Source: Caballeronia temeraria
GTDB lineage: Bacteria; Pseudomonadota; Gammaproteobacteria; Burkholderiales; Burkholderiaceae
Length of the DNA: 64,000 nucleotides
Direction: 5' to 3'
NCBI RefSeq assembly: GCF_001544795.2
Contig: NZ_FCOI02000003.1
Span: forward strand, 248,001-312,000
The translations under genes were made by a program, and so were the position numbers. Under the pieces are notes generated by a model. It saw only the letters and a program-made list of their open reading frames with translations. It was not told the origin of the DNA and made no database searches. Positions 35,923-43,253 of this stretch are shown here, in pieces. Each line of letters begins with the position of its first letter. Position 1 is the first letter of the stretch.

Positions 35923-36152
35923 CGCTCATGGTCGTATCCGTTTCCAAGGATATGTGAGGCACCGGCGATTGCAAGCGTCGCGATCGGCATTTTCGTCGCG
36001 GACATCGCGCCCGGTGGCCGCGGTCCTGCAAAGACGGCTTGAACTGGACCCAGTTTCAGCTACAACTAACTTACCGATGGAGCACGTGAGCGCATGCGAC
36101 AAGCGCGCCGCATAACGGGATGCGGCGCAACCGAATCGCCGGGCAGAGAACA
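35923..36152. other. Divergent gap between glgX and the binding-protein gene
   Basis: About 230 bases with relatively AT-rich stretches around 36040-36080 that could hold promoters for both directions. No hairpin or operator pattern clear enough to call. Confidence 0.3.
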
Positions 36153-37190
36153 ATGAAGAGGCCAAAACGAAGCTGCATCGTGCTCGCAGGCGCCGCGATG
36201 TCGGCGCTGCTGATGATATCGGCTAGCGTGTCCCGCGCCGAATCGACGACGCTCGCGCAGGTCAAGGCACGAGGCGTTCTGCGATGCGGCGTCAGCGACG
36301 GCATCGCCGGCTTCTCGCGGCAGGACGCGAGCGGCCGCTGGTCGGGCATCGACGCGGATTTCTGCCGCGCCGTGGCCGCGGCCACGCTGGGCGATCCGGA
36401 GAAGGTCGATTTCATTGCGCTCAGGACATCCGCGCGCTTTCCGGCGCTCAGGACCGGCCGGATCGACCTGCTCGCGCGCAGCACCACGTGGACGCTCCTG
36501 CGTGAAGGCACGCTCGGGATCCAGTTCGCAGGCGTGCTCTTTTACGACGCGCAGTCCTTCATGGTTTGGACGAAGAACGGCGCGCGCGCGGCGTCGGCGC
36601 TCAAGGGCGCGACCGTCTGCGTGCAGCGGGAGACGTCCAGCGAAGCCAATCTCGCCGGTTATTCGCACGCGAACTCGCTCGATCTGAAACCGCTGGCCGT
36701 GGGTTCCGTCGCGGAACTGGAGCAGACGTTCCTGTCCGGCCGATGCAGCGCCCTGACAGCGGACGCTTCGCTGCTCGCCGCGCTGCGCAACCGCGCGCCC
36801 GACGGCCCCGGCGCCATGACGATCCTGCCGGAACGCATCTCGAAGCAGCCGCACGCGCCGGCCGTGCGCGCGGGCGATGACACCTGGCTCGTCATCGTGC
36901 GATGGGTGCTCTTCACGCTGATCGCCGCGGAGGAACTGGACGTGACCCGTCAGAACGCAAGCGGACGCCTGCGCGATCCGCTCATCGCCCGCGCGCTGAT
37001 TCCGGACGCGAGCGTCACCGCGGCGCTCGGCATCGAGCCCGGCTGGACCATGCGCGCATTGACGAGCGCCGGCAACTACGGAGAACTGTTCGATCGCAAT
37101 CTCGGCGCCGCAAGCCCGCTCGGGATCGAACGCGGACTCAACAACCTCTACACGCACGGCGGCCTGATGTATGCCCCGCCGATGCAATAG
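36153..37190 (+). CDS. Family 3 solute-binding protein (amino-acid type), orphan
   Basis: Periplasmic binding protein of 345 residues with signal peptide (LMISASVSRAES). The bacterial SBP family 3 profile is recognisable: VKARGVLRCGVSDGIAGFSR, GRWSGIDADFCRAVAAATLG, and the binding-site stretch LLARSTTWTLLREGTLGIQF. It resembles AapJ-type general amino-acid binding proteins. No ABC permease or ATPase gene lies near; instead the next gene, 16 bases on, encodes an ion transporter. It may supply a distant transporter or act as a sensor. The ATG at 36153 is preferred over 36120 because of the purine-rich GGGCAGAGAA upstream. Confidence 0.82.
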   Translation: MKRPKRSCIVLAGAAMSALLMISASVSRAESTTLAQVKARGVLRCGVSDGIAGFSRQDASGRWSGIDADFCRAVAAATLGDPEKVDFIALRTSARFPALRTGRIDLLARSTTWTLLREGTLGIQFAGVLFYDAQSFMVWTKNGARAASALKGATVCVQRETSSEANLAGYSHANSLDLKPLAVGSVAELEQTFLSGRCSALTADASLLAALRNRAPDGPGAMTILPERISKQPHAPAVRAGDDTWLVIVRWVLFTLIAAEELDVTRQNASGRLRDPLIARALIPDASVTAALGIEPGWTMRALTSAGNYGELFDRNLGAASPLGIERGLNNLYTHGGLMYAPPMQ

Positions 37191-37206
37191 CGCGCGCCGA
37201 AACATC

Positions 37207-38547
37207 ATGAGCGAATGGCAGATCTATCTCGTCGTCGGCGTGTTCGCGGCAGTGATCCTCGTGATCGCGTTCGATCTGATCGACATGGCCGTTGCCGCGC
37301 TCGTCGGCGCGAGCGTGCTGATCGCGCTTCGCATCATCGACGAGCAGGATCTGATCGCCACCGCACGGACCTCGGCGGGACCGATCAGCCTTCTGTTCGG
37401 CGGCATGATCGTCGCGCGCATTCTGTCGACGACCGGCCTGTTCGATCTCGTCGGCGAGCACTATCTGCGGGCCACGGCGGGCAGCGGCAAGCGCTTCCTG
37501 CTTCTGCTGATCGTGATCGTCGCGCCGTTGTGCGCGCTCCTTCCCAACGCGACGACCGTGGTCCTGCTCGCGCCGATCATCATTCGCGTGGCGCGCGCGC
37601 TCGACTTCGATATCGTGCCGCCGATGATCCTCACCGCGATCCTGAGCAACGCCGCCGGGCTTCTGACGCTCGTGGGCGATCCGGCGACGTTCCTCGTGGG
37701 CAGTTCGGTCGGCATGAGTTTCGGGGAATATCTGCGCCGCGCGAGTCTCGGCGGCCTGCTCGCGATCGCCGTGGTGATTCCGCTGCTTCCTGTGCTGATG
37801 CGCGACATCTGGCGGAGCACGCGGCCCCTGCCGCCGCGCGCTACGCAGGCAAAACTGCAACGTCCGGTCTACGCCGCGCTGGCGCTCGCCGTGCTCGCCC
37901 TCATGATGGTGCTGTTCGTGCTCGGCGAGGAACTGCCGACGCGCATCGTGCCGCCCGTGGTCGCGGTGATCGCCAGCGCGCTCGCGCTGCTCGTCGCCTA
38001 TGCATTCAGGATCGAACCGACCGACAGAGTGCTGCGCGACGTCGACTGGAAAACGCTCCTGTTCCTCGCCTGCATCTTCTGTCTCGTGCAGGGCATGGCC
38101 AAGACGGGACTGCTGCAGGTCATGTCGCTCAAGCTCTATGAAGTGTTCGGCACGCGGCTCACGCTCGTCGCGCTGGCGATGATCTGCGGAATCGGCCTGC
38201 TTTCGTCCGTGCTCGCGAACGTGCCGGTCGCGGCCGCGTCCATCGTGATGGTGAAAGGGTATCTGGTCACGGCCGAGCTCGTTCCGGAGGCCGCGCTGTC
38301 CGACCAGTTCACGCAATGGCCCGCCGCGGTCATTCCCGTCTTCGTCGGCATGATGTACGGGGCGACGCTCGGCGGCAACGCGACGCTCGTCGGATCGGCG
38401 GCGAACATCGTGGCCGCCGGCATCTGCGCCCAGGAAGGCGCGCCGGTCAGCTTCGGCCGGTTCCTGCGCTATGGTCTGCCGCTTACGCTATGCCAGCTCG
38501 CGGTCACGGCCATTTACGTGATCGTTCTTGCCAACCTTCTGCGCTGA
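37207..38547 (+). CDS. ArsB/NhaD (SLC13/CitMHS-like) ion transporter
   Basis: Polytopic membrane protein of 446 residues with about 11-12 helices. The ion-transporter superfamily marks are duplicated re-entrant loops: LPNATTVVLLAPIIIRVARA with NAAGLLTLVGDPATFLVG in the first half, and VPVAAASIVMVKGYL with GATLGGNATLVGSAANIV in the second. These match arsenite/anion or Na+/H+ type members; the substrate is unclear. It starts 16 bases after the binding-protein gene and ends 10 bases before a SulP gene, suggesting one transcription unit. Confidence 0.85.
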   Translation: MSEWQIYLVVGVFAAVILVIAFDLIDMAVAALVGASVLIALRIIDEQDLIATARTSAGPISLLFGGMIVARILSTTGLFDLVGEHYLRATAGSGKRFLLLLIVIVAPLCALLPNATTVVLLAPIIIRVARALDFDIVPPMILTAILSNAAGLLTLVGDPATFLVGSSVGMSFGEYLRRASLGGLLAIAVVIPLLPVLMRDIWRSTRPLPPRATQAKLQRPVYAALALAVLALMMVLFVLGEELPTRIVPPVVAVIASALALLVAYAFRIEPTDRVLRDVDWKTLLFLACIFCLVQGMAKTGLLQVMSLKLYEVFGTRLTLVALAMICGIGLLSSVLANVPVAAASIVMVKGYLVTAELVPEAALSDQFTQWPAAVIPVFVGMMYGATLGGNATLVGSAANIVAAGICAQEGAPVSFGRFLRYGLPLTLCQLAVTAIYVIVLANLLR

Positions 38548-38557
38548 ACGTCTGTTC

Positions 38558-40297
38558 ATGTCATCCGGTCATTCACCTGTTCAACACGAGCGCGCTGGCC
38601 GCGTCACGCAAGGCTGGACGCGCCATGTGCCGGGCATCGCGATGCTCAAAAGCTATCGCGCGGGCTGGCTGAGGAACGACATCATCGCGGGACTCGTTTT
38701 GACGACGATGCTCGTGCCGGTCGGCGTCGCCTATGCGCAGGCGTCCGGCGTTCCCGGCGTATGCGGGCTGTACGCGACGATCGTTCCGCTCATCGCGTAT
38801 GCGATCTTCGGCCCGAGCCGCATTCTCGTGCTCGGCCCCGATTCGGCGCTCGCCGCGCCCGTGCTTGCGGTCGTCGCGTTGAGCGCATCGGGCGATCCGG
38901 CGCGCGCCATCGCCGTCGCGGGCATGATGGCGATCGTCTCCGGCATCGTATGTATCGTCTTCGGCTTGCTGAAGCTCGGCTTCGTCACCGAGTTGCTGTC
39001 CAAGCCGATCCGCTACGGCTATATGAACGGCATCGCGTTCACGGTGCTGATCAGCCAGTTGCCGAAGCTCTTCGCGATATCGATCGACGATCACGGACCG
39101 TTGCGCGATATCGTGAATCTCGCGAAAGGCATCGCCGATGGACAAGCCAACTGGTATAGCTTCGCCGTCGGCGCGGCGAGCCTCGCGCTCATTCTTCTGC
39201 TCAAGCGCTTCGAGAAAGTGCCGGGCATTCTCATCGCCGTCGTGCTTGCGACGCTATGCGTGAGCGTGTTTCAGCTCGACCGGTTGGGCGTGAAAGTGCT
39301 CGGGACGATTCCGCAAGGACTGCCCGCATTCGCCTTGCCGTGGTCGAGCGATGCCGACTTCATGCGCATCGTGCTCGGCGGATGCGCGGTCGCGCTCATC
39401 TCGTTCGCCGACACGAGCGTGCTGTCACGCACTTTCGCGGCGCGCGCGAACATGCGTGTCGATCCGAATCAGGAAATGATCGGGCTTGGCGTCGCCAATC
39501 TCGCAGCCGGGCTCTTTCAGGGCTTTCCGATCAGCAGCAGTTCATCGCGCACGCCGGTCGCCGAAGCGGCGGGCGCGCGAACGCAAGTGACGGGCATCGT
39601 CGGCGCGCTCGCGGTCGCAGCGGTGCTGCTCGCGGGGCCGAATCTGCTGCGTCATCTGCCGAGCAGCGCGCTCGCGGCGGTCGTAATCGCGGCGGCCATC
39701 GGCTTGTTCGAATTCAGGGATCTGAAGCGCATTTATCGCATTCAGCAATGGGAATTCTGGCTGTCGATATCCTGCTTCGTCGGCGTCGCGGTATTCGGCG
39801 CGATTCCCGGCATCTGCATCGCCGTGGTGATCGCGGTCATCGAATTTCTGTGGGACGGATGGCGGCCGCATTACGCCGTGCTCGGCCGCGTGGAAGGCTT
39901 GCGCGGATATCACGACATGAAGCGTTATCCGCACGCCGAACAGATTCCGGGCTTGCTGCTATTTCGCTGGGACGCGCCGCTCTTCTTCGCGAACGCGGAG
40001 CTGTTTCAGCAGCGCGTGCTCGAAGCGGTGGCGCAGGCGCCGACGCCCGTGAAGCGCGTCGTCATGACGTCCGAGCCGGTTACGAGCGTCGATGTCACGT
40101 CCGCCGACATGCTGCGCGAACTGCATCGCGTGTTGAGCGAACGCGGCATCGCGCTGCATTTTGCCGAGATGAAAGACCCGGTGCGCGACAAGCTCAGGCG
40201 CTTCGAACTGACGCCGATCTTCCCCGACACCTGCTTTCATCCGACGATAGGCAGCGCCGTCGATGACTATCTCGCCGCTCAGACGCCCGCTGACTGA
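38558..40297 (+). CDS. SulP family anion transporter with STAS domain (second copy)
   Basis: Anion permease of 579 residues. The SulP domain begins at RNDIIAGLVLTTMLVPVGVA and includes DSALAAPVLAVVAL and the SSSSRTPVAEAAGART motif. Residues about 440-560 are a STAS domain (VVMTSEPVTSVDVTSADML). Start is not certain: the ATG at 38558 gives a polar N-terminal extension, another ATG lies at 38642. It is convergent with the acyl-CoA ligase gene; their coding ends overlap by 19 bases (40279-40297). Confidence 0.88.
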   Translation: MSSGHSPVQHERAGRVTQGWTRHVPGIAMLKSYRAGWLRNDIIAGLVLTTMLVPVGVAYAQASGVPGVCGLYATIVPLIAYAIFGPSRILVLGPDSALAAPVLAVVALSASGDPARAIAVAGMMAIVSGIVCIVFGLLKLGFVTELLSKPIRYGYMNGIAFTVLISQLPKLFAISIDDHGPLRDIVNLAKGIADGQANWYSFAVGAASLALILLLKRFEKVPGILIAVVLATLCVSVFQLDRLGVKVLGTIPQGLPAFALPWSSDADFMRIVLGGCAVALISFADTSVLSRTFAARANMRVDPNQEMIGLGVANLAAGLFQGFPISSSSSRTPVAEAAGARTQVTGIVGALAVAAVLLAGPNLLRHLPSSALAAVVIAAAIGLFEFRDLKRIYRIQQWEFWLSISCFVGVAVFGAIPGICIAVVIAVIEFLWDGWRPHYAVLGRVEGLRGYHDMKRYPHAEQIPGLLLFRWDAPLFFANAELFQQRVLEAVAQAPTPVKRVVMTSEPVTSVDVTSADMLRELHRVLSERGIALHFAEMKDPVRDKLRRFELTPIFPDTCFHPTIGSAVDDYLAAQTPAD

Positions 40298-41955
40298 ACA
40301 TCGGCGAAGCGCGCCCTGAGCGTCTTCTTGTCGATCTTGCCGACGCTCGTCTTGCTGATCGCATCGACGAAGCGCACGTCGCGCGGCACCGCATAGCGCG
40401 AGATGCGTCCCGTTTCCGCGATGTCGCGCAGATAGCGCGAGATCGATTCTTCGGTGACGAGCGTCGTGCCGTCGGCTCGCCGTACGACGAGCGCAAGCGG
40501 CCGCTCGCCCCACTTCGCATCGGGCACGCCGATCACCGCGACCTCGGCCACGCCCGGCAACTGCGAGATGAGGCTTTCGACTTCGAGCGACGACACCCAT
40601 TCGCCGCCCGACTTGATGACGTCCTTCATGCGATCGGTGATGCGCAGATAGCCCGCCGCATCGACATGGCCGATGTCCTGCGTATGCAGCGCGCCGCCGT
40701 GCCACAACTGCGCGGAGGCCTCGCGATTCTTCAGATAGCCTTGCGTGAGCCACGGCGCGCGCGCGACGATCTCGCCGCACGTGCGGCCATCGCGCGGCGC
40801 TTCGTGCATCGTATCGTCGACGATGCGCAGATCCACCAGCGGAATCGCGCGGCCGGTCGTGCAGCGCAGGCGCACTTGCTCGTCGGCGTCGAGCGTGTCC
40901 GCGTGCGGCGGCAGTTGCGCGAGACTCAGCAGAGGCCCGCTCTCCGACATGCCATACCCCGAGAACACATCGATGCCGCGTGCGAGCGCCGCGCGCGCGA
41001 GCCCTTCGGTCAGCGCGCCGCCGCCGATCACGACTTTCCATCGACGCAGATCGACGGCTTCGGCATCCGGACACGACAGCAGCATATGCAAAATCGTGCC
41101 GACGCAATGCGAGAACGTCACGCCCTCTTCCTCGATCAGACGCATGATGTTCTGCGGCAGATAGCGGCCAGGATAGACCTGCTTCACACCGAGCATCGTC
41201 GCGATATAGGGCATGCCCCATGCGTGCACGTGGAACATCGGCGTGAGCGGCATATAGACATCGCCACGATGAAAGCGCTGGCCGCTCGCGGGACTCGCGA
41301 GCGCGGCCATGCCTGCGATCGTATGCAGCACGAGCTGGCGATGCGAGAAGTACACGCCCTTCGGCTTGCCGGTCGTGCCGGTCGTATAGAAGGTCGTGGC
41401 GCGGGTGTTTTCGTCGAAGTCGTGGAACTCGCGCACGGGTTCGGCCGCCGCGAGCATCGCTTCGTATTCTTGCGCGAACGTGATGCCGTGATCCGGAATC
41501 GTCGCGCCCTGATCGTCGATCCAGATGAAGGTGCGCACGGTTTCGAGGCGCGTTCTGATCGCATCGATGACCGGCAGAAAGTCCGTATGCACGATGAGAA
41601 TCTCCGCGCCCGCATGATTGAGCGTGTAGAGAATCTCGTCCTGCGATAGCCGCACGTTCACCGATTGCAGCACCGCGCCCATCATCGGCACCGCGAAATA
41701 GCATTCGAGGTAGCGATGGCTGTCCCAGTCCATCATCGCGACGGTGCTGCCGTGTTTCGCGCCGAGCGCATCGAGCCCGTTCGCGAGACGCGCGACGCGC
41801 TCCGCGAGCGTGCGATACGAGAGCCGCACTTCGCCGCGGTACACGATCTCCTGATCCGGCGTGTTCGCGAGCGGCGTGTGCAGCAACTGCTTGATGAGCA
41901 GCGGGTACGCATACGCGTCGGGTGCGGCGTGCGCGTCAAAGTGCGGGTGGTGCAT
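40279..41955 (-). CDS. AMP-forming acyl-CoA synthetase (medium/long-chain type)
   Basis: Adenylate-forming ligase of 558 residues. The P-loop is TTFYTTGTTGKPKGVYFSHR, the adenine-binding motif is VFSGYGMSESGPLL, and later blocks include YLRITDRMKDVIKSGGEWVS and the catalytic lysine region SKTSVGKIDKKTLR. The pattern is that of AlkK-like medium-chain fatty acyl-CoA ligases. It would activate a carboxylic acid taken up through the porin encoded 13 bases upstream. The ATG at 41955 has CTGGAGAGAAGG before it. Confidence 0.92.
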   Translation of the reverse strand: MHHPHFDAHAAPDAYAYPLLIKQLLHTPLANTPDQEIVYRGEVRLSYRTLAERVARLANGLDALGAKHGSTVAMMDWDSHRYLECYFAVPMMGAVLQSVNVRLSQDEILYTLNHAGAEILIVHTDFLPVIDAIRTRLETVRTFIWIDDQGATIPDHGITFAQEYEAMLAAAEPVREFHDFDENTRATTFYTTGTTGKPKGVYFSHRQLVLHTIAGMAALASPASGQRFHRGDVYMPLTPMFHVHAWGMPYIATMLGVKQVYPGRYLPQNIMRLIEEEGVTFSHCVGTILHMLLSCPDAEAVDLRRWKVVIGGGALTEGLARAALARGIDVFSGYGMSESGPLLSLAQLPPHADTLDADEQVRLRCTTGRAIPLVDLRIVDDTMHEAPRDGRTCGEIVARAPWLTQGYLKNREASAQLWHGGALHTQDIGHVDAAGYLRITDRMKDVIKSGGEWVSSLEVESLISQLPGVAEVAVIGVPDAKWGERPLALVVRRADGTTLVTEESISRYLRDIAETGRISRYAVPRDVRFVDAISKTSVGKIDKKTLRARFADVQSAGV

Positions 41956-41968
41956 CCTTCTCTCCAGC

Positions 41969-43093
41969 TCAGAAGTTGTGGCGCAGGCCAAGCATGGCCG
42001 CGGTCGTCGACTTGCCCGGCGCGGTCGGCTGGCCGTAGACGATCATCTGGTTCATCGTGCCGTTGTTGTTCACGTGGCCGACTTCCGCATACGCGAGCGT
42101 GCGCTTGGACAGGTTGTATTCCGCGCCGATCGCGACTTCCAGCGAATGATTCGACGAGTCGTTCTTGTCCTTGATGTAGTAGACGCCGGTCGTCACGTTC
42201 AGATCGGGCGCGAAGCGATAGCCGAGGCCGCCCGAGTACATGTCGTAGTTGGCGTGATCCGAATTCGCCGGATTTTTGCCGTTCGCGTACGACAGCGAGA
42301 ACGAGAAGCCGTGCGTCGTGTACAGGCCGCCGAAGTACATCATGCGGTTGTTGTTGAGACCCGTCGGCACCGAGCCGGGCGCGGGATTCGCGTCGTGGCC
42401 GTTGTAGTAGACAGCCGTGAGCGTCAGGCCGAAGTTCGAATACTTCAGCACCGCCGATTCACGCGTGCCGCCCTGAAACTGTCCCGCGACGCCGCCCGGC
42501 GCATATTCGAGCGACGCCGACAAACCCGCCCACGTGGGCGACACATAGACGAGCGCGTTGCTGTCATAGAGCGCGCCGATCGAGCCGTTGGTGCTCGTGC
42601 CGGGCCATCCCGCCGCCGTGTTCATGCCGAGCCAGGCGGTCAGCACGCTGCCGAAGTATTGCGCGCGGCGCACGTCGGTGTCGTACATGGCCCAGATCAT
42701 CGGCACGATCTGACGGCCCGCGTTGAAGGTGCCGAACGGGCCGGACACGCCGACCGTCGCGTATTGATTGAACATCGCGGTGGCGCCCGGCGTATCGCTC
42801 AGGCCGGACTTGCCGGTGCCCGAATCGAACGAGCCTTGCAGCTTCACGTTGACGAAATAACCGCCGCCGAGATCCTCGGTTGCCTTCAGGCCCCAGATGC
42901 TCGAATAGATGCCGCCGTCCTTGAAGCGATACACCTTCCCCGTGTCCGGCGCGTTGTGCGCGAAAGTCGCGGCGGACGTGCTCTGATACAGCAGGCCGGC
43001 GTCGAGCACGCCGTAGAGCGTCACGCTGGATTGGGCATGGGCGCCGCCGGCGGCCAGCACGAGCCCTGCGGCAGTGGCAAATCTGAGCTTCAT
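41969..43093 (-). CDS. Burkholderia-type general porin
   Basis: Outer-membrane trimeric porin of 374 residues of the Gram-negative porin_4 family. Signal peptide ATAAGLVLAAGGAHAQ, then the hallmark SSVTLYGVLDAGLLYQS, VGVSGPFGTFNAGRQIVP and GFSFSLSYANGKNP; the last residue is phenylalanine (LGLRHNF). It precedes the acyl-CoA ligase by 13 bases, so the two probably form an uptake-and-activation unit. A MalT-type regulator gene lies upstream on the same strand. Confidence 0.93.
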   Translation of the reverse strand: MKLRFATAAGLVLAAGGAHAQSSVTLYGVLDAGLLYQSTSAATFAHNAPDTGKVYRFKDGGIYSSIWGLKATEDLGGGYFVNVKLQGSFDSGTGKSGLSDTPGATAMFNQYATVGVSGPFGTFNAGRQIVPMIWAMYDTDVRRAQYFGSVLTAWLGMNTAAGWPGTSTNGSIGALYDSNALVYVSPTWAGLSASLEYAPGGVAGQFQGGTRESAVLKYSNFGLTLTAVYYNGHDANPAPGSVPTGLNNNRMMYFGGLYTTHGFSFSLSYANGKNPANSDHANYDMYSGGLGYRFAPDLNVTTGVYYIKDKNDSSNHSLEVAIGAEYNLSKRTLAYAEVGHVNNNGTMNQMIVYGQPTAPGKSTTAAMLGLRHNF

Positions 43094-43179
43094 CGAGTCT
43101 CCCGAGCTTGTTTTTGAGCGCGCCGCGTACCGTATTGCCGCGACGTCGAGGCAAGAATACGCATCGGGAATGCACGAAA

Positions 43180-43200
43180 CCCCTCTCGCGTGGAGAGGGG
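43180..43200. terminator. GC-rich hairpin between the LuxR gene and the porin
   Basis: CCCCTCTC (43180-43187) and GAGAGGGG (43193-43200) form a perfect 8-bp stem with a 5-base loop. No T run follows on the minus strand, so it may act as a transcript-stabilising hairpin or Rho-assisted stop for the LuxR gene. The same arm sequence recurs at 45995-46016 on the other side of that gene. Confidence 0.45.
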
Positions 43201-43253
43201 TAGGGATTGCGAGAGAGGCGGGAAAACCCTGCTGAAAGCCCTTGAAAAAGGCG

